Shown one piece after another: positions 33,805 to 45,567 of a stretch of 64,000 bases of DNA. The notes beneath the pieces were generated by a model. It saw only the letters and a program-made list of their open reading frames with translations. It ran no database searches and was not told the DNA's origin. The stretch covers positions 1 to 64,000 of the forward strand of contig JANUWF010001275.1 in assembly GCA_026120185.1 (NCBI GenBank), in the 5' to 3' direction. This stretch comes from Voacanga thouarsii (lineage: Eukaryota; Streptophyta; Magnoliopsida; Gentianales; Apocynaceae). Every line of letters begins with the position of its first letter. Positions within the stretch are counted from its first letter, which is position 1. The position numbers and the translations under genes are program-made.

Positions 33805-34527
33805 CAACAACAACAACAATAAAGCCTTAATCCCATGTAACTTAGGGTCAGCTACATGAACCAACGTCAGGCAACGTGTGGTCATCCACATGAATCGTCT
33901 CTCGCCACTTTCTTCTATCGAACGTCATATTGTCATCCAAATCTAACAAAGACATATCTCTCTTAATTACCTCAATCCATGTCGTTTTAGGCCTACCTCC
34001 ACCTTTCCCTCTGTCTAACCTATCCTGCCTCACTCTCTCCATCACCTTAATAGGAGCATCCCTTGGTCTTCTCTGAACGTGTCCAAACCAACGCAGACGA
34101 CTTTCTCTCATCTTTTCCTCAATAGATGCCACACCCACCTTTTCCCTAATGGTCTCATTTCTAACTCTATCCTTCCTAGTATATCCACACATCCACCGTA
34201 ACATACGCATCTTAGCTACTTTCATTTTTTGAATATGACACCTTTTAGCTGCCCAACATTCCGTATCATATAACAAAGCAGGTCGTATGACAGCTTTGTA
34301 AAACATTCCCTTTAAATTCAACGGTGCATTACGATCACAAAGAATACCAGTCACACTCTTCCGTTTCAACCAACCCACCTTAACTCGATGTGCAACTTCG
34401 CTATCGAGCTCTTCGCCTTTCTGAAAATAGATCCTAGATAGCAAAATTAATCAACTAACGGTATATCTCTACCTTCCAAAGTTACACTCTGGGCTATGTT
34501 TCTACTACCACTAAACTTGCATCTCAT
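33805..34527 (-). mobile_element. 5'-truncated LINE of RTE type
   Basis: 723-bp insertion in minus orientation with a 20-bp TSD. Its 3' end (left) carries a (TTG)n-type tail, seen as CAACAACAACAA on the plus strand, followed inward by an AGCTGACCCTAAGTTACATG-like segment. That segment is the 3' tail shared by plant RTE LINEs and Au-type SINEs. The body is the C-terminal end of the LINE reverse transcriptase ORF. The 5' portion is absent, as usual for LINE insertions. Confidence 0.9.
33848..34444 (-). pseudogene. LINE/RTE reverse transcriptase, C-terminal remnant
   Basis: 198 open codons. Landmarks are LKGMFYKAVIRPALLY, ECWAAKRCHIQKM, MRMLRWMCGYTRKDRVRNE, IREKVGVASIEEKMRESRLR and WFGHVQRRPRDAPIKVMERV, then a Gly/Arg-rich GGGRPKTTW. 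These follow the RT palm in plant RTE-type LINE ORFs; the catalytic FADD region is not present. Further upstream (34527-34445) the same frame resumes before a stop (RCKFSGSRN). It has stayed open over 198 codons, suggesting a fairly recent insertion, but it cannot act alone. Confidence 0.88.
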
Positions 34528-34547
34528 ATTAATGGATTCAAATGCTT
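34528..34547. repeat. TSD of the LINE, right copy
   Basis: Identical to 33785-33804. Confidence 0.93.
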
Positions 34548-35624
34548 AATGGTTCGAATAAGGTTTCTATAATTTTCTTAAAGAAATAAATGAATTAATG
34601 CTTTTGATGGTTTTCCTGGTTTTACAGCTTTACCACCCTCCACCATTCTTCACATAACTTATTCAATATAGGTCCAAATAAGGTGAGGTTACTACCATAA
34701 TATTCCTAAGATATCCCTTTATGAATTTCAGGTCGTGAGATATGCAAACTCCATCCCATTTTGTACAGTTTTTCAGTTAATTCCACTGTTCCGAGATTGG
34801 AGGTTCAAAATTATAGTTTAGAAGCCCAACTTGTTTTAACTTATTCCCATGATTTCTTCAACATATCCTACCACATTTAAACCCTTCAATACCTCATTTA
34901 GCATCCCAACATCATTATTCTAATAGGTTTTCATGCCCAGCACTTCTCTTTTGTTCAAACAAATAAATTATTCCATGCTTACCAAACTAGTAAATTTTTG
35001 GTTGTTTTCACCATTCTTGTTGTTCATGATCTCTTAGCCATTCAAAACCTCACAACCTCCACACAACTTGTTCCAAATCCTTTCTAACTAGTTTAGGACG
35101 TGTTTAGGACTATTTATGCTCAATTTCCAGTCATCTCTACTCAGATTTCCTTTGATATTTCCAAACAACACAAGCTAGTGAGTTGTTACTAGCAAATGGC
35201 TTTTCTTGTTTTCTTTATCACTTCCACCCTTTTTCTTTTCAAATTTTCAGCATACCATCACTCCAATAAACCTCAAATGAACTAAAAACCATGCTCATCC
35301 CATCACCAACTCAACCGGTCAACCAACAACCATCACAAAATCAAGATATTTTCATTACTCCACATCAACAAATTCATATGCAAATAGCTTCCAACTTCTA
35401 GTATCATTCTCTTAGCTTTTGAGAAGTAATCCCTTACCTTTCCAAGATGAAGGCAAAGCTATAACACCTTTCCTTTCCTTCCTTTTCCTTTCCTTCTCCT
35501 TGTTGCCGAAAATCTCTCTCTCCCTTAGTCTTTCTTTTTGTTTTTCCTTTCCTCTCTTCACTTTTCTATTTTTCTTCTCTTCTCCCAACCTTCTCTCTTG
35601 GCCAAAATCCTCCTCTCCTGCTCC

Positions 35625-35634
35625 TATTTATATA
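35625..35634 (-). promoter_or_regulatory. TATA box of LTR D
   Basis: Minus-strand TATATAAATA, continuing to GGAG, matches the plant TATA consensus. It lies about 900 bp into the LTR in element sense and would drive leftward transcription. Prediction only. Confidence 0.5.
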
Positions 35635-36181
35635 GCTTGCTCCTCTTGGTCTTATTTTGGTCTCAGTTAAAGATTTATGGTGAGTTGGCATTCTAGAAGT
35701 CTTTAGACTTCTCTAGGATTTTCAAGAGAGTTGTGGATTATCCTAGAAGGTTGTAGAATTCTTTGGAAGTTTGAAGAAATTCTTAAAACTTCTTAGGACT
35801 AATATACACCTAATCATGATTAACTTACCCTAATCTAGTTCAGCTTAATTAAGCTTAATTAAAGGATGTCTAAGAATGGTTAATCTTAGTCAAAAATATC
35901 ATGCTTGTAGGCCATCTTCATTAGTTTCTTGTGGGACTCCTAAAATATATTTGTATATAATATAATATAACTTAAGATATTTATAGTATTAGTTATAATA
36001 TATATAAATACATATATAAATAATAATGGTAAGAATAATATAATAATTCAATATAATTATTGAATTTAATAATACTATAATTTAATATTACCAAGAAATA
36101 TTGATATTAAATAATAGATATAAAAATAATAGTAATGGATAATAGAATAAAAATGATAATAATATTATTATCATTAAACTA

Positions 36182-36182
36182 C

Positions 36183-36248
<66 letters not shown>
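36182..36248. repeat. (AAT)n microsatellite
   Basis: About 67 bp of ATA/AAT trinucleotide repeats with one interruption, inside a strongly A/T-rich block (35940-36440) of LTR D. Confidence 0.95.
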
Positions 36249-36249
<1 letters not shown>

Positions 36250-39200
36250 CAATAATAATAATGAATATAATAATAAAATAAAATAGGATAAAATGAAATA
36301 AAATACATAATATTATTAGCAATAATAATAATACTAATATTAATAATAAGAACAACACTAGTGATGGCTATATTATAATTCTATGAATAATATTATTAAT
36401 TTGTAGTCTTAATGATATTATTGATAACAAAGAAGAAAGATATAGCATTAATTTCTTTTTATATGTATTTTCATTTTCAGCAAAACTATTCTACACAAAT
36501 TTCTTATGCAAGGCGGACAAGGCGAGTTATTACACTTTGAGTGTTTCAAGTAAAACAGTTCATGTATTCAAGTTGTAAAAATTGTACAAGAGAAAGTGCT
36601 GGCAAGCAATAAATAAGATTAAAAATAAAGAGTGGCGTTTTGCTTTTCAAATCGTATATGTGCACAATAAATACAACCACTCAAATAGGTAGCCATGGGT
36701 TACCACACGTTGGGCCCTATAACCATATAACGATTAGAATATCACACTTTATGCAGACTGATAAAAGGTAGGTGATCGGCCTACCGGATGAGATACTCCT
36801 CATTCTCTACATCCAAACTTACCAGTTGTCCACTCCGGAAATACACAGTCTACATGACTAAAACTTGCTAGCTCGGACCGGCATGACCTACTAGACTGGC
36901 ATCCTATCCAGGAAGGACTCACCCCTCAGAGGTGGCCACCTACTGAGAGACTTATCCTAACCCTTCAAAAATTAATCCTAGTAGTCTACCCTTATTCAGT
37001 ACTCAACGATGATTGTCCCACTTGGGAAAAACTGATAATACATTGTTTTATTTGAAAATAGCAATTAAGGGTTTCTAAAATTCTTACCAAAGTTAGTTTT
37101 TAGAGAGTGTTTAGTGATTGAGCAAAACTGCTTGCTTGATTTTCAAATGATTTGTTTGACTGAAACAAGATAGGAAACAGTCCTTAATTGCCTTTACAAA
37201 ATAAGTGCCCATGCACATCGCGTTTGGCTTACCATAGAAATCTTTTGTCTTCAAATAAGTTTATGCAGAGGTTTACCTAATCCTTTGCTTGACCAAATTC
37301 AAGAATCTTCCAAAGTTGACCTAACCCCGCCTGGGATAAACACAAGTCATATGGTTATACTCAAGCTATATTCGCTTTCATAAATAATCCTGGCTCAACT
37401 TATTACAATCATTACCCTAATATCCTAAGCTTTAAGGCTAGATGATAAAGGATTTTATAAAATAAGACTAGCTTGATAAATTAAAAAACTAGGGGTTGTA
37501 AAATAATTACTAAGAAGTTATAGGTTCCAATAATAAATCTTAAGTGTTGTTATTAATAAATAAACTACGGTTTAATTGTTGAAAAGTCCCAAGTCCTAGA
37601 TGATATTAATAAATGATAATTCTTAAACAGAAAAATTAATAATAAATTTTTACTAACCTCTTATTTAATAATTAATATATAGAAAATAATAACTAAAGTT
37701 AATAATAAATAAATTTTATTAAATTTTGACTAATAGATAATAAATAAATTTCAACCTAAATAATATTTATGAATATATGGTCTATAAGGTCATCAATAAT
37801 TTACCTATTTTTATTTTTTATATAAAAGGTTTTATTTATTATTATTGTTATCATATATAAATATTTATATATTATTTTTAATAAAAGATATCATTTATTT
37901 GGCTAAAATATCACTATTCCATTTAATACTCCAATTCCAAAACTTCCTAGGGTTTTCGAAATCTTTGGAGGAAAATATAGTATTAATTTTAATTAACGCA
38001 ATAAAATTGGCTAATTAAAATAACTTAGGATCACAAGGTCATGATCATAATTTTCCAATTGCTAACAAGAATCATGAACATATACTTTAGCATCAATCAC
38101 CAAACTAATCTAGTCATGAATAAGGCTTAAATCCATGCCTACTATCACATGGCCAAATCCCTACTAAACATACTCATATTCACGGCTTCAATAAAAATAA
38201 GAACATAAAAAATCCTATTCACCAATGGTGACATAACATCTAGCATGCTTAAACATTCATACTCACTTAAGACATGAAGAACATGCATCGATCCACAAGG
38301 AATTTCATAAAGTTTAACCATGGCTAAACATTCTCATACTCCAGTCTCAACTCCTTCATACATAAGTATATACTCAATCTCCAATCATATTCTATCCCTT
38401 TCTATCAACATCTAAGAGACATAACTTTAGAATTGAAGAGGAGGTTAAAGAGAAATACTTGATTGATGAGTATCTCAATGAAGATTTAAAGAGATCCACA
38501 TGCTTGAGAGGCTTGAACCATCCAAGAGAGGAGAAAGTAAACGGCCTTGGTTGTAGCAACCATTTCAGTCAAGAGAGAGAGAGAATATTAGTATGACATG
38601 TTAAAGATCGAAGGGAAGAAGATGTACAGAAAGTTGTTCTTGGTTACCTTGATGACGTTCTTGGGACTTCAAGGAAAATTCTGGTTTTTATCCGATTGCA
38701 AAATTTTGTTTTCGAGATTTGATGTTATAAAATCAAGAAATGGTCTCTAGGGAGTATGTAGGCATGTTCTGGAATTTTTGGGAGGGATTGGAGGTGTTTA
38801 GAGTGGTCTTAGACTTGAAGAAAGGTAGTGTGTGTTCTTAGTGTTCTTAGTGAAAATGGAGAGAATTGGAGAGAAGTGCTAGATGAAATTACTGAAGGGG
38901 TTGGCTGAATGATTGAGGAGGTTTTGGGATTTTGATTTTCATATTAGAGGAAAGAGATAAATCTGGTTGTTTGAAATTCAAATGAAGAAATTTATGGAGT
39001 GTTTGAAGGTAAAAGATATGGTAATGATGTTTGATTGATGGAGGTTCCTTGGAGCTACAATGGAGCCGGATGGTTTGCTGAAATGAATGAGGGTTGAAGG
39101 AGCTATAAGGCTGGCCAAAATTCTGAGTTCAATGGTGGGAGAATTTCTGGTTTTTGGAAGCTTAATCTAAGGGTTTTTTCATGGAGCAATTGCTGGAATT

Positions 39201-40467
39201 TTTGAACTTCAAATGAAAGTTTGATTGGAGTGATTGTAGGAGAAATTTGAGGAGTGGCTATGGAGTCTAATCGTGTAAGGTCAGTGGAGAGGGCAATGGA
39301 GTTCAGTTCATGACTAAACAAAGGTAAACTTATAGAAGTTTGAGGTGACTTTCGGATAAGGCTTGAAGAGGGAACAAGGCTGGAATTTTCTGGTTGAGAT
39401 TCAAATTGTTTGCTGGAATTTGCTGTGCAGTTTTTCTACAAGGTTCCAGCCGATTTGCAGAGGGTTTGGAGAGGTATTTGAGGGTCCTTTAAGCCTGGTT
39501 TCCAGCCTTCTATATAGAGGAAAAGCATAGGTAATTTATTGATTTGAAGGGTAGAAGAAACATCTTGTTTTTGGTCTACTATGCATTGAAGCTATCCAGG
39601 AATTTTTTTTTCTGGTTTGCACAACTTTGTGTGGTTCGATTTTTGGCAAAGAATTTCAGTCTTCAAGCTGAGTGAGTTGGCCATTTTTCTGGAAGCAATT
39701 GAGTACGGATGATGGCTAAGGCTTTTGAAAGCTAGGCTGCCCAAGAATCTAGAAAATTTTCAGATTTCTTCCATAGAAAAGATGAACACTAAGGAGTGGA
39801 GTTTGAAGGTCCAACCATGGAAATTAATTTCTCTTGGGAACCTTCCATAACCCCTTCCCTATTTTTCGTCCAATCTCCAACCTCTAAGAATAACTTTCGA
39901 AATTTAATGGCCAATAAACCGTGCTGAATTTTTTGGAATCAAAACATAGATTTTGATAAATTGAACAAATTTAATTGATAAGGAATTTAGGGTAAGCTAG
40001 GAAATAAAAGGACATGAATCCCTTAAGAATACTGTTTAGGACATAAGAATAGGATAACGACATTACGTTCATGACTCCCCTAGGACAGCTCTCCTATTTT
40101 TACTTATGGAAAGCAAGGGACAAAAATTCCATCTTAAATTAAAATAATCATGACAAAAATTTAAATGATGGGATTTGAACTCAAGACCTTAGAGATTAAT
40201 TCCAAGACTCTAACCACTAAACTATAACAACTCTTGTTCTTATTTTCTCTCCCAAATATTCTTCCTATTTAATCCCCAAGCTATCTTCCTATTTTGACCT
40301 CAAGCAAAAATTACCATTTTACCATTCATACTCATTAAGCATAACTAAGCCTTCTAGACTATAAATCGTAATTCTAAAGCACATAAAATCATTTATATTC
40401 ATGCAAGAAAATATGATATGCATCCCGACTTCCTTACTCTAGGGTTGGCTTTAGGTGGGGTTTCAGA

Positions 40468-40472
40468 TGTAC
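40468..40472. repeat. TSD of solo LTR B, right copy
   Basis: TGTAC, identical to 32025-32029. Confidence 0.92.
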
Positions 40473-41590
40473 AGTTCTAGTTCTCTTGGTGCCCAAGAAG
40501 GATGGGACATGGCGCATATGTGTAGATTGTCACACCATTAACAATATCACGATTAAGTATCACTATCTTATTCCTAGATTAGATGACTTGCTTGATATGT
40601 TATTTGGTGTATGCATTTTTTCTATAATTGTTTTGAAGTCCGATTATCACCAAATTAGGATCAGGGATGAGAATGAGTGGAAAACATCCTTTAAAACTAA
40701 ACAAGGGTTATATGAGTGACTTGTTATTCCTTTTGGGTTTTCTAATACTCTAGCACTTTTATGCATTTAATGCATCATGTTCTCAAGGAATTTATTAAGA
40801 AGTTTGTTGTTGTGTACTTTGATGACATATTGATACATAGAAAATCATATGTGGATCATTTACATCATTTTCAATGTGTGCTTGTTGCTCTTCAAAATGG
40901 GAGATTTTATGCTGACTTGGAAAAATGCTCTTCTTGTTTGGAGAGGGATACATTCCTTGGGTATGTTGTGAGTGCTAAGAGGACTGAGGTTGATTAGGGA
41001 AAAGTAAAAGTCATCCAAGATTACCCACTTCTACCACCATTACCCAAGTTTGTAGTTTTCATGGGCTAGCTAGTTTGTACAGGAGATTCATCAAGAATTT
41101 TGGCACCATAGCAGCCCCTCTAACCAAAGTGGTGAAGAAAAATGTGAGATTTAGGTAGGAGAAAGCCCAACAAAAGGCCTTTCAAACCTTCAAAGACAAA
41201 TTGAGCTAAACTCCAATTCTCATCCTACCTAACTTTGACAAGACATTTGAAATAGAGTGTGATGCAAGTGAAGTATACGTGCAATTTTAACCTAAGATCG
41301 GAAGCACATTACATATTTTAGTGAAAATTTGTTCGGGGCTGCCCTTAATTATTCCACTAATAATAAAGAATTTTTTGCCTTGGTTAGGACCATAAAATCT
41401 TTGCAACACTACCTTTTACCAAGAGAATTCATGATCTATACCGAACATATGACCCTTAAACACCTCAAACGCTAACACAATTTGAACAAGTGGAATGTAA
41501 GGTGGATGGAGTTTATTAGGATATTTTCTTATGTCATTCAATACAAAAAGGTATGAAGAATATGGTTGCAAATGCTCTATCTTGAAGGTT
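40473..41590 (+). pseudogene. Gypsy C reverse transcriptase and RNase H
   Basis: Resumes the gypsy C pol: [20 protein letters not shown], the [15 protein letters not shown] block, [14 protein letters not shown] to a stop near 40718, then 40761-40997 with the catalytic YFDD (VVVYFDDILIHRKSY) and [14 protein letters not shown]. Beyond it the thumb (RRFIKNF), the RNase H (IECDASE), HYLLPREFMIYTEH and KWMEFI-like blocks can be traced through several frame changes and stops. Dead copy. Confidence 0.88.
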
Positions 41591-42199
41591 TGCACATCTA
41601 AACTCTTTAGATGCTAAGCTTCTTATTTTTGACCTTTTGAAAAAATTGTATGTGAATGATTAGGAGTTTGGGGATATTTTTCATGCGTTTGAGAAATGTG
41701 CATTTGCAAAGTACGATAGGCATGGCGATTTTTTTTTAGAGAGGCAAGGCTTTGTGTGGTAAAGGGATCCATTAGGGAATTGCTAGTTAAAGAGGCCCAT
41801 GTTGGGGGATTAGTGGGATATTTTAGTGTTACAAAAAACATTAGGCATCCTTAAGGAACATTTCTTTTGGCCAAAAATAAGGAGAGATGTGGAGATGCAT
41901 TGTTCTCAATGCGTAATTTGTAAGTGGGCTAAATCTAGATCACTTCTACATGGTTTGTACACTCCTTTACCCACTCCAAATGCTCTTTAGGTTTATATTT
42001 CAATGGACTTTATCTTAGGATTTCCTAGATCCAAAGAGGGTAAGGATTCTATATTTGTGATTACTGATCGATTCTAAAAAATGGCCAATTTTGTGGCTTG
42101 TTCCAAGACTAATGATACTTCCCATATTGTACAGTTATTTTTTAAGGAAGTGGTGAAGATGCATAGGATTCCAAAGACTATTGTATCGGATAGGGATAC
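41591..42199 (+). pseudogene. Gypsy C integrase, first part
   Basis: Fragments in shifting frames: a GGL-type H/H zinc half near 41800-41870, C-x-x-C near 41910, then the core with SMDFILGFPRSKEGKDSIFV and [18 protein letters not shown], and [14 protein letters not shown] at the right end. That is the second catalytic Asp (SDRDT). It is interrupted directly after this motif by solo LTR A; the next codons, KFL, are at 43970. Confidence 0.82.
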
Positions 42200-43964
42200 T
42201 GTTACTTTACTCAGCCATGCAATCAAATAATGTAGCGGAAATAAAATCGAAAAAACCTCCCGAAAATCATTCATATGCGAAGAACGGATGCAAGAAAATG
42301 AAGAATGATAACTCTCTATGTCATCATTGTATTTTCAAAAATTTCTTCCTCTGTGCTATTCTAATGGCGCGATCCAACAAGTGCCTAATTACTTTTTTGT
42401 AACAAGCCTCACCAATGATCATCAAAAACAAACCACTAGAGTCCAACTGTAGGTCTCCCTCTAGTAGTAATCCACACAAGGATTTTACTCAAGCGTCACC
42501 AGGATTCTGTGGTAGCATAATATTTTCGGCCGCTAGGGTTCATTAGTTTCAAAACGAGAAGAAGAGAAAATTACACAGAGAAGAATTTTTTTTTTCCTTT
42601 CTTAATCAGATCAACTAAAACCGTGACATGTCATACCAAAAATTACCTCCGTGTTTGGTTATTAGAATCCATAAAGAATAAGGACTCTCAAATTACCAAT
42701 CAGAATTGTAATTATTCTAATTACAATTTGGCCCATAAATTAAAACTATTTATAATTTGACCACAACTTCTTCTTCTTTTCACAACTAACCTGTAATGTT
42801 ATCAAATAACATCTCAAGTACATAATCCTCTATTTTGTGTGACCAATTAGCTTTCCCAATTTATTGGTAGCAAAATATGAATTAATCCAAACATCTTTGG
42901 GATTAATAATCCTTAATAATTTATAATTAACTTATTAATTCTAAATACGATTGATATATTAATTCTCTAATTAATAAATATACATTCAGTAGATTATGAG
43001 CAGTATCTAGCAACACATCATGACTATCTAAAAGTCTAGAAAGTCAAGTGACTTAAAATGAACCTTTCAATAGCAAACAACAATGCAATAAATTCCTTTC
43101 ACCATCTAATATTTCATTCAATTTGGAGTATGGAATTAGTGCCAACTCCTTCAAGAATATTAAATAATTTTGGACAATATATTTTAATACTTGTACACAG
43201 AATATCCTACTCAACAAGTGCATCAATTGGAACAATTTCCTATAGACAGTTGCCTTGGCCAATGACTTCTCGAGTACTGATTCCTACAAGTGGTTGGAGA
43301 TATTCGCCCGTACTATTAGGAGTGGTGAATCCTTTATTGATCATCTCAGCTACTTTTCTTTAATTCACATTGTACTCAATTTCTATTTTATAGGCGGCCA
43401 TCGATCTGACTCTAAATATTAGAATCAGAGTACAATGTTCAGCAGACAAAGTACCTTAGAGATCTCAAGTCTAAGGATATTTGCACATTTGCTATAACGA
43501 GATTCTATCACTAGAACTATATAGTAGTTCAAATGATTATCTCATAGTCAATCATCCAATGTACTTGTTCAAGTAACAAGCATCTACGTGTTAACCTTAA
43601 ATATCATAATAGTCACAGATATGAAAAGTGAAAACTAGAATACTCACAGGTGTGAGAACCACAGTCTAATCAAATCAGGAAGTATAACACATGCTACTCT
43701 TAAAGCATTAACAATGTTATATCTCATTAATACTATGACTATAGATAATTTAAGTACGAACACTACCCAATGTAGTAGGAACCTCACATTATGATCTCTA
43801 TCATAATTTTCCTAACACGGTGTTGTACTTGGGACTTTATCTAACAGTTATATTAGCATGAAAGTTTAAATAAAATAAACTAAAAGGTAAAGAATACATT
43901 GTATTGTTAAACAATGTTCAATATACAAAACACATGTGATTGCCTCTAGGGCATAACACTAACA
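42200..43964 (-). repeat. Solo LTR of copia family A, diverged
   Basis: 1,765 bp, TGTTACTTTAC to CATAACACTAACA, minus orientation like copia A. GATAC (42195-42199) and GACAC (43965-43969) flank it as a TSD with one mismatch; removing it restores SDRDTKFL of the gypsy C integrase. No internal copia domain remains. It is the most diverged of the four family-A LTR copies, and the antisense ORF (43058-43363) is altered after the middle. Confidence 0.9.
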
Positions 43965-43969
43965 GACAC

Positions 43970-44620
43970 TAAGTTCCTTAGCCATTTTGGGAGGGTTTTA
44001 TGGAACTCGGCACTAACCTTTTGTTTTCCACAACTTGTCACTCTCAAACAGATAGACAAATGGAAGTGGTCAACTGAACACTCACCCAACTCTTAAGGAC
44101 CATCATCAAGAAGAACTTGAAAAAATTAGGAGAATGCTTGCCACACATTAAGTTTGCCTACAATAGGGCTATTTGCTCTGCTACTTCTTATTTTCCATTT
44201 GAAATTGTGTATGGTTTTAATCCTCTAACTCCTTTGGATTTGGTTCATTTGCCTATAACTGAACGGATGAACCTTGATAGAACCAAAAAGGCAGAGTTGT
44301 TAAAGACTCTCCATGAAAGTTGAAGACAACTATTGCAATGTGAAATGAACAAATCATCCTTAAGTATAATCAAGAAAGGAAAAATGTTTCATTGGAGCCC
44401 GACGATTGGGTATGGGTGCACCTTCGCAGGGAGAGGTTTTCCATTCAAAGAAAGAGAAAGCTAGACCCAAGAGAAGATGGGTTCTTCCAACTCGTTGCCC
44501 AAGTTGGAGATAATACATATAAGATCGATTTACCCTATGAGTATAAATTGAGTGCAATATTTTACATTAGTGACTTAACTTCTTTTGATATAGGTGATGA
44601 TTCGTGGAAGAATTAACTTC
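43970..44620 (+). pseudogene. Gypsy C integrase, C-terminal part
   Basis: KFLSHFGRVLW opens the segment. The catalytic-Glu region (CHPQTDGQTE in the family) is altered to a Q-x-D-K form. 44117-44323 reads LPHIKFAYNRAICSATSYF, FEIVYGFNPLTPLDLVHLP; 44392-44616 reads DDWVWVHLRRERF, GFFQLVAQVGDNTYKIDLP and ISDLTSFDIGDD. This is the SH3-like C-terminal domain. No chromodomain follows; the ORF ends just before the PPT. Confidence 0.85.
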
Positions 44621-44636
44621 AAAATAGGAGAGATGA
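44621..44636 (+). other. Polypurine tract of gypsy C
   Basis: AAAATAGGAGAGATGA immediately precedes the first TGGGAATTAAG of the 3' LTR. Confidence 0.7.
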
Positions 44637-45567
44637 TGGGAATTAAGCTCACTAAGAAGCTCAATCTCAAGAAAGGAGAACGACCTAACAAGGACCAATG
44701 AAAAGATCAAGGATTAAAAGGTTCTAAGGTGATATCCAATTGCTTATAAAACCATGTTTGAAGATGAAAGAGATTTAGAAGGATGTTGAAGGTAGCTAAG
44801 AGCTCAACTTGATGACTATCCAAAAGGAACCCTAACAAAAACTTAACCAACACCAAAGGAGGTAGAAAACGTTTGAAAAATAGCAAACCAGTGAAGAATC
44901 AGCATTGGCCAAAGCCAGCTAAATTGGGACCGACTGTGGATAGTGGGTGATGGGTTTTAATCTCAATGAAGAATTGGCGTCGGTACCACTGCCAGAACTG
45001 GTGCCGACTTATGTCGGGGCCCAAATCCATGTTTTGCGATTTTTTGTATTTTCTTTGGTTTCTTTCTATTTTAAACTTTTTGTAAAGACCTTTTAAGGTC
45101 TTAATTTATCTTAGGGCCTTAGGAATAACTTGGCTAGGGTTAGGTTAGTATAAATACATCTTTTTGTGACTTGACAAGACAATCTACATACTTTATTCAA
45201 ATTTAAAGAGAGAGTCTTGAGAGGTCTTTGTCTCCTTATTCATCTTGTTTAAAGACCATACTTTGGGTTTACTCCTCCCTTTGAATAAGTCTCTAAATCT
45301 TTGAATAATCCAATATGGTTTCTCTTGATTGGGTCTTAGTTGCTCTACTCTTGTAAGGTTTATCTTGAATTCCATTATTTAGGTGCCTATAGTTTCTACT
45401 CTTTTGTTCTTGACTACCTTTGTTGTCTCAAGGATATTTAGCCAAGTTTATAGTTGATCTCGCTACTATTCTTGTGGGTCTTTTATGCCTAGTTCTTCAA
45501 GGATTTGCTAGAGTGTAGATAGAAAGTTAAATTCCTCCATTTTGGCCATAAACTCCATTATTTTGGT
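44637..45567 (+). repeat. 3' LTR of gypsy C, interrupted
   Basis: 931 bp matching 26273-27190. A TATAAATA box at 45149-45156 and a GC-rich CGGTACC/GGTGCCGAC segment (44925-45020) precede it. It is cut by LTR-B at 45568 (TTGGT on the left side; the right side is outside the window). Confidence 0.85.
45149..45156 (+). promoter_or_regulatory. TATA box of LTR C
   Basis: TATAAATA about 510 bp into the LTR, followed by CATC. The matching position in the 5' LTR has a point change. Predicted core promoter. Confidence 0.5.

Larger units (their letters stand above)
32349..36534 (-). repeat. Solo LTR, family D, nested in solo LTR B
   Basis: 4,186 bp starting TGTAACACCC and ending GAGTTATTACA on the plus strand, flanked by CTTTG at 32344-32348 and 36535-36539. 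It splits the LTR-B motif CACACACGGGCTTACTGAG...AAAGCACAC. Minus sense is supported by a TATATAAATAGG promoter-like box at 35625-35634 and by a family-B-like ACTTACTGAAT block near 32750. It is therefore probably an LTR of another Tekay-like family. It contains (TA)n at 32524-32560, (AAT)n at 36182-36248, a LINE fragment, and no gene of its own. Confidence 0.88.
32030..40467 (-). repeat. Solo LTR of Tekay-like family B (minus), itself interrupted
   Basis: Reverse complement of the family-B LTR: plus-strand TGTAACACCCC at 32030 and GGGGTTTCAGA at the other end (canonical TTTCACA, one change). It is 8,438 bp as it stands; removing the nested solo LTR D and its extra TSD leaves about 4,250 bp, the length of a family-B LTR. 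It has no PBS, PPT or coding domain, so it is a solo LTR. TGTAC duplicated on both sides shows precise insertion in the RT of gypsy C. The tRNA-like segment is at 40168-40232 (minus). Confidence 0.93.
26273..45567 (+). mobile_element. Ty3/gypsy element of family C with three nested insertions
   Basis: Once the insertions at 29825-31291, 32030-40467 and 42200-43964 are taken out, one plus-strand gypsy remains: LTR (26273-27280), PBS, gag, PR, RT, RNase H, INT, PPT and 3' LTR (44637 onward, cut at 45567 by an LTR-B). Removing each insertion and one TSD copy rejoins the reading. The integrase end lacks a recognisable chromodomain. The two LTRs match at about 88% by eye. No open gag-pol survives. 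Confidence 0.88.

Noticed and set aside
35419..35670. 83-codon Ser/Leu/Phe-rich ORF
   Set aside because: It comes from a pyrimidine-rich stretch of LTR D directly preceding its TATA box on the opposite strand; low complexity, no domain.
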